Shown one piece after another: positions 8,558 through 16,750 of a DNA stretch of 64,000 nt. How positions within the stretch are numbered: position 1 is the first letter of the stretch; the number at the start of each line of letters is the position of its first letter. Origin of the DNA: Nodosilinea sp. WJT8-NPBG4 (GTDB taxonomy: Bacteria; Cyanobacteriota; Cyanobacteriia; Phormidesmidales; Phormidesmidaceae); contig JAHHHQ010000059.1 in NCBI GenBank assembly GCA_019359285.1, positions 20,045 to 84,044 on the forward strand, read 5' to 3'. The notes under the pieces were generated by a model. That model searched no databases. It was not told the DNA's origin and saw only the letters and a program-made list of their open reading frames with translations. Position numbers and translations under genes: made by a program.

Positions 8558-10015
8558 ATGTCTGAATATCACCGACTTTCCTCAGGAATTGAAGGGCTAG
8601 ACGAAGTTTTAGAGGGGGGATTTCCAGCGGGGCAGGCCTATTTGGCTAGGGGTGGGCCGGGCTGCGGCAAAACCACCCTGGGGTGGCACTTTCTCACCAC
8701 CAACCTAGACGATGGCACCCCGCGCCTCTTCATCAGCCTGGGAGAATCGATGGAACAGCTGCGGCGTAACGGCGCGGCCTCGGGCTTTCCGGTCGATGCG
8801 GTGCATGTCTTAGATTTGAGCCCCAACGCCGACTTTTTTGTGCAAAACCAGGGTTACGACATTTTTGCGGCCGCCCAGGTTGAGCAGGGCCCGCTGACGG
8901 AGCGGATTGTCGAGCAGGTCAGCGCGCTCAAGCCCCAGCGGGTATTCATCGACTCGATGACTCAGCTGCGTTACCTGGCGACCGACGCCTATCAATTTCG
9001 CCAGCAGGTGGTGGGGTTTTTGCGCTTTTTGCTTCACCAGGGGGCCACGGTGCTGTTTACCTCTGAGGGCAGCCAGGAGGCCCCCGACGAGGATTTGCAG
9101 TTCATCAGCGACGGCATTCTCACCCTGCAGATGCAGGAGGAGGGTCGCCATGTGCAGGTGTCCAAACTGCGGGGCGGCACGTTTCGCAAGGGGCTGCACT
9201 CAATGCGAATCTGCGATCGCGGCCTGGTGGTCTTTCCCCATCTGATGCCCAGTGAAGATCGCGTAGCCACCGCTCCGCCGCGCCTCTGTCCAGCGGGCAT
9301 TCCTGAAATTGACGAGCTGCTCAGCGGCGGCATTGAAACTGGCACGGTGACGATCATTTCTGGCCCTAGCGGCGTGGGCAAAACCACCCTGGGGCTGCAA
9401 TTTATTAAAGAGGCGGCGGGGCGGGGCGATCGCTCCGTCGTCTATCTGTTTGAGGAGGCGGTCGATACCCTGCTCAACCGCTGTGAGGGCATCAACATTC
9501 CGGTACGGGCGATGGTCAATCGGGGCACCTTGGCGATCTTTAAAGTCGACCCGCTGCTGTACTCCCCCGACGAATTTGCCCACCAGGTGCGCCTCGAAGT
9601 TGAAAAGGCGGGCACCCAACTGATCATGATCGACAGCGTGCTGGGCTACAAGCTGTCTTTCAAAGAAGACGACCTAATTCGCAATATTCACGGCCTCTGT
9701 CAGTACCTCAAAGGGCGCGGGGTGACCACCATTCTCACCAACGAAGTTGAGTCAATTACCGGTGACTTTAAAGCGACAGAACTAGGCGTGTCCTACCTGG
9801 CCGACAACATTATTTTCCTGCGCTATCTAGAAATGCGCGGCCAAATGCGGCGAGCGATTGGCGTTTTAAAGAAACGCCTCAGCGATTTTGAGAAGACTTT
9901 ACGGGAGTTTGAAATTTCTCGCTATGGCATCAAGGTGGGTCGGCCGCTGACTCAGCTGCGGGGCATCTTGAGCGGAGTTCCTGAATTCATTAAGTCCCAC
10001 GAAAATGAGCCATGA
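8558..10015 (+). CDS. KaiC-like tandem RecA-fold ATPase (non-clock)
   Basis: 485 residues from ATG 8558 (MSEYHRLSSGIEGLDEVL). There are two KaiC/RecA-type ATPase domains: Walker A GGPGCGKTT (about 33-41) and GPSGVGKTT (about 270-278). Domain 2 keeps the paired glutamates (LFEEA), while domain 1 has LGES, so only one of the two. The stretch equivalent to the KaiC autophosphorylation site reads GVSYLADN, giving Ser-Tyr instead of Ser-Thr. It is therefore a KaiC paralogue rather than the clock protein, and no kaiA or kaiB is nearby. Its stop lies within a 152-bp direct duplication that separates it from the diguanylate cyclase gene. A role in signalling with that gene is inferred from context only. 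Confidence 0.85.
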   Translation: MSEYHRLSSGIEGLDEVLEGGFPAGQAYLARGGPGCGKTTLGWHFLTTNLDDGTPRLFISLGESMEQLRRNGAASGFPVDAVHVLDLSPNADFFVQNQGYDIFAAAQVEQGPLTERIVEQVSALKPQRVFIDSMTQLRYLATDAYQFRQQVVGFLRFLLHQGATVLFTSEGSQEAPDEDLQFISDGILTLQMQEEGRHVQVSKLRGGTFRKGLHSMRICDRGLVVFPHLMPSEDRVATAPPRLCPAGIPEIDELLSGGIETGTVTIISGPSGVGKTTLGLQFIKEAAGRGDRSVVYLFEEAVDTLLNRCEGINIPVRAMVNRGTLAIFKVDPLLYSPDEFAHQVRLEVEKAGTQLIMIDSVLGYKLSFKEDDLIRNIHGLCQYLKGRGVTTILTNEVESITGDFKATELGVSYLADNIIFLRYLEMRGQMRRAIGVLKKRLSDFEKTLREFEISRYGIKVGRPLTQLRGILSGVPEFIKSHENEP

Positions 10016-10233
10016 TGTTTCACCGCCCTTCGCTGATCCTCTCCCAGATTCCGATTATCAATGGCAATATCGCGTGCTGCTTCAAGGTGGGTCGGCCGCT
10101 GACTCAGCTGCGGGGCATCTTGAGCGGAGTTCCTGAATTCATTAAGTCCCACGAAAATGAGCCATGATGTTTCACCGCCCTTCGCTGATCCTCTCCCAGA
10201 TTCCGATTATCAATGGCAATATCGCGTGCTGCT
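9930..10233. repeat. Perfect 152-bp tandem duplication
   Basis: Bases 9930-10081 are repeated exactly at 10082-10233. The unit spans the last ~28 codons of the KaiC-like gene and the first ~26 codons of the diguanylate cyclase gene. In the first copy the cyclase ATG (10005) overlaps the ATPase stop by 11 bases. That frame is broken after the junction. Confidence 0.95.
10005..10136 (+). pseudogene. Duplicated, frameshifted 5' end of the GGDEF gene
   Basis: The first copy of the tandem duplication carries the original-looking start of the diguanylate cyclase gene (MSHDVSPPFADPLPDSD..., identical to the intact copy at 10157). Because 152 is not a multiple of three, reading through the junction gives 17 unrelated residues and a TGA at 10134-10136, a 43-residue truncated peptide. 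It overlaps the ATPase stop codon, so it could still be translated by coupling. Confidence 0.7.
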
Positions 10234-11185
10234 GGGGGTAGATCATCAGCAAAATCGCCAGCTTTTGTCAGCGCTGTTGAGTCGGTTTTATAGCTTGCAA
10301 GACTTGTCAGCGACAGCGCTGAAGTGGGGCCAAGCATTTGACCTATGCATTTTTGATACCGCGTTTTTGGGACGTTGTGGAGAGCACATTGCCCAGCAGC
10401 GAGCGGTGGCCAGTCCGGTGTTTTTGCCCTTTTTGCTGCTGATTAAGCGTCCTCATCTGCCCTTGATGACGGCACCCCAGCGCCAGCAGGTAGATGATGT
10501 GATTACGATGCCGGTCGATCAGACCGAGCTGCTGCTGCGGGTGGAGTCGCTGCTGCGCGCCCGACAGCAGGCGCTTAAGCTCAATGCTCTGCTGGCCCAG
10601 GAGCGGTTGCTTGAGCAGCAGCTAGCGGCCGACAACCAGATCCTCCAGCAGATGGCGGTTCAGGATAGTCTGACCGGCATCCCTAACCGGCGCGCCTTTG
10701 ACGACAAGCTGGCCTACGAGTGGAAGCTCTGCCGCCGTGAGCAAACCCCGCTGGCGGTGGTGCTCTGCGATGTCGATTACTTTAAGCCCTACAACGACAC
10801 CTGCGGCCATATCTCAGGGGATCGGTGTCTACGGGCGATCGCCGGCGTGCTCGACGCCGTAATTCGGCGACCGGCCGATCTGGCTGCCCGCTATGGTGGT
10901 GAAGAGTTTGCCCTGATTTTGCCGAAAACCGATCTGGAGGGAGCGCTGCACCTGTTGAACCGCCTGCGCAGCACCCTGCAAGCCCGCGCCATCGCCCACC
11001 CAAAATCGCCGGTCAGCCCCTACGTCAGCCTGAGTTTTGGCGTAGCTGCGGCTGTGCCCGATCAGCAATTACAGACTGAAGATCTGCTGCGGGCTGCCGA
11101 TGCGGCCCTCTACCAAGCCAAAGCCGAAGGCCGCGATCGCATTGTTGTAGCCTCTACCCTCACCGCTACTCCGCTCCAGACCTAG
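10157..11185 (+). CDS. Diguanylate cyclase with receiver-like N-terminus
   Basis: 342 residues. About 20-130 resembles a degenerate response-regulator receiver (YRVLLGVDHQ, FDLCIFDTAF, then a MPVDQTELLLRVESLLRAR end). About 130-165 is a coiled coil. About 165-330 is a GGDEF domain with DSLTGIPNRRAFD, the active signature RYGGEEFAL and an inhibitory-site RxxD (RPAD) five residues before it. It should make cyclic di-GMP from GTP with product inhibition. The gene lies 141 bases after the KaiC-like ATPase because of a tandem duplication; the ancestral layout was an 11-base overlap, implying a translationally coupled pair. Its stop overlaps the convergent uraH stop by four bases. Confidence 0.88.
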   Translation: MSHDVSPPFADPLPDSDYQWQYRVLLGVDHQQNRQLLSALLSRFYSLQDLSATALKWGQAFDLCIFDTAFLGRCGEHIAQQRAVASPVFLPFLLLIKRPHLPLMTAPQRQQVDDVITMPVDQTELLLRVESLLRARQQALKLNALLAQERLLEQQLAADNQILQQMAVQDSLTGIPNRRAFDDKLAYEWKLCRREQTPLAVVLCDVDYFKPYNDTCGHISGDRCLRAIAGVLDAVIRRPADLAARYGGEEFALILPKTDLEGALHLLNRLRSTLQARAIAHPKSPVSPYVSLSFGVAAAVPDQQLQTEDLLRAADAALYQAKAEGRDRIVVASTLTATPLQT

Positions 11186-11541
11186 CTGCCCCGGTAGGTG
11201 CTGTAGGACCAGGGCGACACCAGCAGCGGCACGTGAAAATTGCTGCTGGGGTCAGCGATCGTAAACCGCACAGGTATTTGGTCTAAAAACGGGGGCTCAG
11301 AAAGCGCCGCACCCGTTGTGGCAAAATAGGCCGCCACATCAAAGGTGATTTCGTAGGTGCCTTTGTGCAGCTCGTCGCCCTCTAGCAGGGGCTCATCGGT
11401 GCGACCATCGCTGTTGGTCTCAACGGTTTTTAGCGCTGTTTTAATGTCGGCTTCATTGCTAAGGGCCCAGACTGTGAGCCGCAGAGAGGCAGCGGGCTTA
11501 CCCAAGGCTGTGTCAAGAACGTGGGTGGAGAGTCTGCCCAT
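11182..11541 (-). CDS. uraH: 5-hydroxyisourate hydrolase (transthyretin-like)
   Basis: 119-residue enzyme of the purine degradation pathway that hydrolyses 5-hydroxyisourate, the product of urate oxidation, to OHCU. The family hallmarks are intact: the N-terminal LSTHVLDTALGKPA with its His, the internal RTDEPLL Arg, the FHVPLLVSP His and the C-terminal YRGS tetrapeptide that distinguishes HIUases from transthyretin. There is no signal peptide, so it is cytosolic. No other urate genes are in the window. It is convergent with the diguanylate cyclase gene with a 4-base overlap of stops. Confidence 0.93.
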   Translation of the reverse strand: MGRLSTHVLDTALGKPAASLRLTVWALSNEADIKTALKTVETNSDGRTDEPLLEGDELHKGTYEITFDVAAYFATTGAALSEPPFLDQIPVRFTIADPSSNFHVPLLVSPWSYSTYRGS

Positions 11542-11789
11542 TGTGGTGATAAATCATGCCAGGTAACTACAGACAAAGCATATAGTAAGAAACTCTCGGC
11601 TGGGGGTGCAACCCGAATTATTTGGCCGGCTGTGCTCAGACAACATTAATCTGACTCTTCTGGCTGTTTTTTGGCCGCGCACAGGCTTGCCCGTCCTTTG
11701 CTGAGAAAAGGATTGTTCGTTAGCCTGACTCTAGTGAATAGATTGGCTCTCAGAATTTTTACAGCTATTCAACAGGCGATTTAGACAAT

Positions 11790-12341
11790 ATGGCCCATTC
11801 CTCAAATTCTCAGTCCCAGCCTAGGTACCCTAGCCGGCGGAGTCTGCTCAGGTACATGGCCGGGGGCAGTCTAGGGGCAATCGCCATGGTTTTCTCCCGG
11901 CCCCAACCAGCGGCGGGCCAAGACCTTGAAGAACTGTGCTCAACGTTTCCGCAAAATTCTCGCTGCCTCGACTATTTGCCGGGGGTGCAGGCGCTGGATG
12001 CAGCGGGTGAGGCGATCGCCGTCGATTCCTTCTTGCCCACCACTACGCCGGGAATTCCCCAGCCAGCGCAGGGATTGCCCAGCGTCACCTATCTGGTCAT
12101 TCAGGAGGGGCCGGCGATCGCTCCCTACGGACTGAGTCCCATCTGCCCTCACCGGGGTTGCGCTGTGATCTGGCAGGCCGACCAAAACCGCTTTGCCTGC
12201 CCCTGCCACGGCTCTAAATTTGATGCTGAGGGACGGGTGCTGCGAGGGCCAGCCCGTAAACCGCTGCCCCTGGTCACGGTGGTCGAGCGGCAAAACCAGA
12301 TTCGCCTGGTCGATCGCGCTCCCTCCGTCGATCCGCGCTAG
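11790..12341 (+). CDS. Tat-exported Rieske [2Fe-2S] protein
   Basis: 183 residues. An N-terminal twin-arginine signal (SRRSLLRYMAGGSLGAIAMV, about 16-36) is followed by a ~140-residue Rieske domain with both cluster-binding loops: CPHRGC (about 119-124) and CPCHGSKFD (about 137-145). This resembles the soluble domain of PetC-type proteins. However, petA is not adjacent and the loops are short, so it may be an accessory or diverged Rieske protein rather than the main cytochrome b6f subunit. It should face the periplasm or thylakoid lumen. The redox partner is unknown. Confidence 0.85.
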   Translation: MAHSSNSQSQPRYPSRRSLLRYMAGGSLGAIAMVFSRPQPAAGQDLEELCSTFPQNSRCLDYLPGVQALDAAGEAIAVDSFLPTTTPGIPQPAQGLPSVTYLVIQEGPAIAPYGLSPICPHRGCAVIWQADQNRFACPCHGSKFDAEGRVLRGPARKPLPLVTVVERQNQIRLVDRAPSVDPR

Positions 12342-12510
12342 GGAATCCGCGCAGTCAATCCGTAATTTAAGGGCACTTACCGACTTGGAACGCATAGGAA
12401 AACGGGCCTGGCCCTTTGCTCTGTAGTCTCAGCAAACTAGTTTCAGATGCGTTCTTGGGGGGCAATGGTTGATAATAGGTGATCTCTGTCGCAATCCCTT
12501 CTAACGCCCC

Positions 12511-15500
12511 ATGTCTAGCGCCTTTCTCGATCGCCTCCACAGTTCCGATCGCCCCGTCATGGTCTTCGATGGCGCGATGGGTACCAACCTCCAGGTGCAA
12601 AACCTGACGGCGGAAGACTTCGGCGGCCCCGAGTATGAAGGCTGCAATGAATACCTGGTGTTCACCAACCCCAAGGCTGTGGAGATCGTCCACCGTGGGT
12701 TCCTCGAAGCTGGGGCCGACGTGATTGAAACCGACACCTTTGGCGGCACTGCGATCGTGCTGGCCGAGTATGACCTGGCCGATCGCGCCTACGAACTCAA
12801 CAAAACCGCCGCTGTCCTGGCCCGCAAAGTGGCCGATGAATATTCCACTCCAGAAAAACCCCGCTTCGTCGCTGGCTCCATGGGGCCAGGCACAAAGCTA
12901 CCCACCCTCGGCCATATCGACTTCGACACTCTTAAAGATTCCTACGTCGATCAGGCGAAGGGACTAATCGACGGCGGTGTAGACCTGATGCTGGTTGAAA
13001 CCTGCCAGGACGTGCTGCAAATCAAAGCCGCCCTCAACGGCATTGAAGAAGCCTTTGTCGCCACTGGCACCCGCCTGCCCCTAATGGTCTCCGTCACCAT
13101 GGAGCAGCAGGGCACCATGCTCGTCGGCACCGAAATGGCGGCCGCCCTGGCAATCCTCGAACCCTACCCCATCGACATTCTGGGCCTCAACTGCGCCACC
13201 GGCCCCGACCTGATGAAAGATCACGTGCGCCACCTGGCCGAGCAGTCGCCCTTCGTGATCTCCTGCATCCCCAACGCGGGCCTACCCGAGAATGTGGGCG
13301 GCAACGCTGTCTACCGCCTCACCCCGATGGAATTGCGCATGTCGCTCATGCACTTCATCGAAGACCTCGGCGTGCAGGTGATCGGCGGCTGCTGCGGCAC
13401 CCGGCCCGAGCACATTGCCCAACTGGCGGAGCTGGCGAAGGATTTACGGCCCAAGGAAAGACCTGTAAGGGGTGGATGGGTGGATGGGTCGATGGATAAC
13501 GGCGCCGATCCTGCCGCCTCACCCTCCCACTCATCCACCCTCCCACCCATCTACCCTTCCCCCCGCCCCGCCCTCAACTACACCCCCTCGGCGGCCTCGA
13601 TCTACAGCCCCCAGCCCTACGACCAAGACAACTCGTTTTTGATCGTGGGTGAACGGCTCAACGCCAGCGGGTCTAAAAAATGCCGCGAGATGCTGAATGC
13701 GGAGGATTGGGATGGACTGGTGGCCCTGGCGCGATCGCAGGTTAAAGAGGGTGCCCACGTCCTTGACGTGAACGTAGACTATGTGGGCCGCGACGGTGAG
13801 CGCGACATGCACGAGCTGGTGTCGCGGCTGGTCACCAACGTCACCCTGCCGCTGATGCTCGACTCCACCGAGTGGCAAAAGATGGAGGCGGGCCTAAAGG
13901 TAGCTGGGGGCAAGTGCATTCTCAACTCCACCAACTACGAAGATGGCGACGAGCGCTTCTTTAAAGTGCTGGAGCTGGCGAAGAAATATGGCGCCGGTAT
14001 CGTCGTGGGCACCATCGACGAAGACGGCATGGCTCGTAGCGCCGAGAAGAAGTTCCAAATTGCCCAGCGGGCCTACCGCGACGCTCTGGAGTACGGCCTT
14101 CCCGCCCACGAGATTTTCTTCGACACCCTGGCTCTGCCGATCTCGACTGGTATTGAAGAAGACCGGGTCAACGGGCGCGAAACTCTCGAATCAATTCGGC
14201 TGATTCGTGAAAACCTGCCTGGTAGCCACATCATGCTGGGGGTGTCGAACGTCTCCTTTGGCCTTAGCCCCGTGGCCCGCGTCACCCTCAACTCGGTGTT
14301 TCTCCACGAGGCCATGCAGATGGGGCTGGATGGGGCGATCGTCAGCGCCGCCAAGATTTTGCCTTTGGCCAAAATCGATCCCGACCACCAAAAAGTCTGC
14401 CGCGATCTGATCTACGATCGCCGCGAGTTTGACGGCGACATCGTTTCCTACGACCCGCTGACCAAGCTCACTACCCTGTTTGAGGGCAAGAGCCTGAAGA
14501 AAAAGGAGGCGATCGCCAAAGATCTGCCCATTGACGAGCAGCTCAAGCAGCACATCATCGACGGCGAGCGCATCGGCCTCGACGATGCCTTGGCCAAGGC
14601 GCTAGAAACCTACCCGCCGCTGGAGATCATCAACACCTTTTTGCTCGACGGCATGAAGGTAGTCGGCGAACTGTTTGGCTCTGGACAAATGCAGCTGCCC
14701 TTTGTGCTGCAATCGGCCCAAACCATGAAAGCCGCCGTCGCCTACCTCGAACCCTACATGGAAAAAGCCGACAGCGACGGCTCGGGCAAGGGCACCTTCA
14801 TCATCGCCACGGTCAAGGGCGACGTGCACGACATCGGCAAAAACCTGGTGGATATCATCCTGTCGAACAACGGCTACAAGGTGGTCAACCTCGGCATCAA
14901 GCAGTCCGTGGAGGCGATAATTCAGGCCTACCGCGAGCACCACGCCGACTGCATCGCCATGAGCGGCCTGCTGGTCAAATCGACCGCCTTTATGAAAGAC
15001 AACCTGGAGACCTTCAATCAGGAAGGCATCACCGTCCCTGTCATTCTCGGCGGCGCAGCGCTGACGCCCAAATTTGTCCACGAAGACTGCCAGAACACCT
15101 ACAAAGGCAGGGTCGTCTACGGCAAAGACGCCTTCTCTGACCTGCACTTTATGGACAAGCTCATGCCCGCCAAGGCGGCGGGTAACTGGGATGATGTGAG
15201 CGGGTTTTTGGATGAGATGGCTGAGGGGGGCCAAGGTGTAGGGTCTACGGTGCAAGGGGAAGAGTCTGCCGCAGCACCTAAAACCTTAAACCTTAAACCT
15301 GAAATCTCACTGGCTCCCGACACCACTCGTTCCGACGCCGTAGACCCTGCGATCGTCCGCCCCACCCCGCCCTTTTGGGGTACTCGGGTGCTCACGCCAG
15401 CCGACATCTCCCTGGAAGAGGTGTTTGGCTATCTGGATCGCCAGGCGTTGTTTGTGGGCCAGTGGCAATTTCGCAAATCCCAGGAGCAATCGCGCGAAGC

Positions 15501-16197
15501 GTATGACGCCTTCCTGCAAGAGACTGTCTACCCCATTCTCGATACCTGGAAAGCGCGTATTCTGGCAGAAAACCTGTTGCATCCGGCCATTGTCTACGGC
15601 TACTTCCCCTGCCTAGCCGAGGGAAATTCCCTGCACATCTACGATCCCAAGGTGATGGAGTCACCCACCCACCCACCCATCCACCCGGAGCCTGTGGCAA
15701 TGTTCACCTTCCCCCGCCAAAAATCCCTGCGGCGGCTGTGCATTGCTGACTTCTTTTTGCCGAAAGAGCTGGCGAAACCGGGTGAGTTTGACGTCTTTCC
15801 CATGCAGGCGGTAACGGTGGGCGAAGTGGCTACGGCGTTCGCCCAGAGCCTCTTTAAGGACGACCGATACACTGATTACCTCTACTACTACGGGCTGTCG
15901 GTGCAGATAGCCGAGGCTCTAGCGGAGTGGTGCCACGCCCGCATCCGTCAAGAACTGGGCTTTGGCGAACTGGAGCCTGCTACCCTGCGAGAAGTGCTTC
16001 AGCAGCGCTACCAGGGGTCGCGCTATAGCTTTGGCTACCCGGCCTGTCCTAACATGGCCGACCAGCCGGTGCAGCTGGAGTTGCTCAAGGCTGAGCAGAT
16101 TGGCCTGACCATCGACGAAAGCGAGCAGCTGCATCCCGAACAGTCGACGACGGCGATCGTGGCTTACCACCCGGCGGCTAAATATTTTAGCGCCTAG
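12511..16197 (+). CDS. metH: Cobalamin-dependent methionine synthase
   Basis: 1228-residue enzyme that transfers methyl from methyltetrahydrofolate via cobalamin to homocysteine. The homocysteine domain (about 1-312) carries zinc cysteines in GLNCATG and GGCCGTRPEH. The pterin domain covers about 365-630. The cobalamin cap and binding domain (about 650-890) has DVHDIGKN (about 771), whose His is the lower cobalt ligand. The S-adenosylmethionine activation domain (about 955-1228) has RYSFGYPACP. Three low-complexity insertions interrupt the layout at about 315-355, 907-945 and 1050-1058. They coincide with DNA repeat units and lie between domains or in an activation-domain loop. All key residues remain, so the enzyme is probably active. 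Confidence 0.95.
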   Translation: MSSAFLDRLHSSDRPVMVFDGAMGTNLQVQNLTAEDFGGPEYEGCNEYLVFTNPKAVEIVHRGFLEAGADVIETDTFGGTAIVLAEYDLADRAYELNKTAAVLARKVADEYSTPEKPRFVAGSMGPGTKLPTLGHIDFDTLKDSYVDQAKGLIDGGVDLMLVETCQDVLQIKAALNGIEEAFVATGTRLPLMVSVTMEQQGTMLVGTEMAAALAILEPYPIDILGLNCATGPDLMKDHVRHLAEQSPFVISCIPNAGLPENVGGNAVYRLTPMELRMSLMHFIEDLGVQVIGGCCGTRPEHIAQLAELAKDLRPKERPVRGGWVDGSMDNGADPAASPSHSSTLPPIYPSPRPALNYTPSAASIYSPQPYDQDNSFLIVGERLNASGSKKCREMLNAEDWDGLVALARSQVKEGAHVLDVNVDYVGRDGERDMHELVSRLVTNVTLPLMLDSTEWQKMEAGLKVAGGKCILNSTNYEDGDERFFKVLELAKKYGAGIVVGTIDEDGMARSAEKKFQIAQRAYRDALEYGLPAHEIFFDTLALPISTGIEEDRVNGRETLESIRLIRENLPGSHIMLGVSNVSFGLSPVARVTLNSVFLHEAMQMGLDGAIVSAAKILPLAKIDPDHQKVCRDLIYDRREFDGDIVSYDPLTKLTTLFEGKSLKKKEAIAKDLPIDEQLKQHIIDGERIGLDDALAKALETYPPLEIINTFLLDGMKVVGELFGSGQMQLPFVLQSAQTMKAAVAYLEPYMEKADSDGSGKGTFIIATVKGDVHDIGKNLVDIILSNNGYKVVNLGIKQSVEAIIQAYREHHADCIAMSGLLVKSTAFMKDNLETFNQEGITVPVILGGAALTPKFVHEDCQNTYKGRVVYGKDAFSDLHFMDKLMPAKAAGNWDDVSGFLDEMAEGGQGVGSTVQGEESAAAPKTLNLKPEISLAPDTTRSDAVDPAIVRPTPPFWGTRVLTPADISLEEVFGYLDRQALFVGQWQFRKSQEQSREAYDAFLQETVYPILDTWKARILAENLLHPAIVYGYFPCLAEGNSLHIYDPKVMESPTHPPIHPEPVAMFTFPRQKSLRRLCIADFFLPKELAKPGEFDVFPMQAVTVGEVATAFAQSLFKDDRYTDYLYYYGLSVQIAEALAEWCHARIRQELGFGELEPATLREVLQQRYQGSRYSFGYPACPNMADQPVQLELLKAEQIGLTIDESEQLHPEQSTTAIVAYHPAAKYFSA
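13467..13565. repeat. Octamer tandem repeats inside metH (linker 1)
   Basis: GTGGATGG-type units on the plus strand (about 13470-13495), then complementary CCACCC/CATCCACCC units (about 13523-13560), giving a loose inverted arrangement. They encode the Gly/Trp/Asp then Ser/Pro-rich linker between the homocysteine and pterin domains of MetH. Confidence 0.7.
15230..15303. repeat. AAGGT/CCTTAAACC repeat inside metH (linker 2)
   Basis: A CAAGGTGTAGGGTC unit is followed about 40 bases later by ACCTTAAACCTTAAACCTGA. This is the same repeat family as at 5033-5082, 31965-32022 and 56560-56632, here translated as the linker between the cobalamin and activation domains. Confidence 0.6.
15660..15690. 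repeat. CCACCCATCCACCC repeat inside metH activation domain
   Basis: Short array of CACC/CATC units encoding SPTHPPIHPEP, a loop insertion in the activation domain. It belongs to the octamer family also present in rca and lnt. Confidence 0.65.
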
Positions 16198-16275
16198 AGA
16201 TCGCCGCGCGCTATTCTGCTGACCTCTGCATTGTTCTCTTACAATGGCAGTGCAGGTTTATTTACAGCTGTCGTC

Positions 16276-16740
16276 ATGTCGCCTCAAACTGCTGCCCTGG
16301 CTGGTTCGCTAGCCAATCTCTATAAGCAAGACTACGCTCTATGGCTTGACACTACGACCCAGCTGATTAAAGCAGGTCGACTTGCGGAAATAGATATTGC
16401 CAACTTACTCGAAGAACTAAACGACATGGGGCGTAGCGAAAAACAGGCCTTGACCAGCAACCTAATTGTGGTGCTGATGCATTTGCTCAAGTACACCTAC
16501 CAGCCTGGACAGCGTTCTAACAGCTGGCGGTTTACCCTCAAAGAGCACCGTCGCCGGCTACAGGAAGCACTGGACGTCAGCCCTAGCCTAAGACCCTATC
16601 TTGAGCAGATCTGGGCCGACTGCTATCAGGAAGCCCGCGACTTAACCGCCACAGAAACCGGGGTTGGCCTGGAGAATTTCCCCATCGAGAGTCCGTTCAC
16701 CCAGGAGCAGGCGCTCGATCGCAAGTATCTGCCCAAGTAG
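16276..16740 (+). CDS. DUF29 family protein
   Basis: 154 residues from ATG 16276 (MSPQTAALAG); an in-frame extension upstream looks non-coding. It matches the DUF29 family, abundant in cyanobacteria: N-terminal LYKQDYALWLDTTTQLIKAG, the ANLLEELNDMGRSEKQAL helix, LLKYTYQPG, W-R-x-T-L-K-E-H-R-R-R, and a C-terminal FPIESPFTQEQALDRKYLP. It is all-alpha and cytosolic. The function is unknown. It is the only copy in this window. Just downstream, a convergent ttcA follows. Confidence 0.88.
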   Translation: MSPQTAALAGSLANLYKQDYALWLDTTTQLIKAGRLAEIDIANLLEELNDMGRSEKQALTSNLIVVLMHLLKYTYQPGQRSNSWRFTLKEHRRRLQEALDVSPSLRPYLEQIWADCYQEARDLTATETGVGLENFPIESPFTQEQALDRKYLPK

Positions 16741-16750
16741 GCTAAAAGTC

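Noticed and set aside
8558..10015. Assignment as the circadian clock protein KaiC
   Set aside because: Phosphosite Thr and one catalytic glutamate are changed and there is no kaiA or kaiB; treated as a KaiC paralogue.
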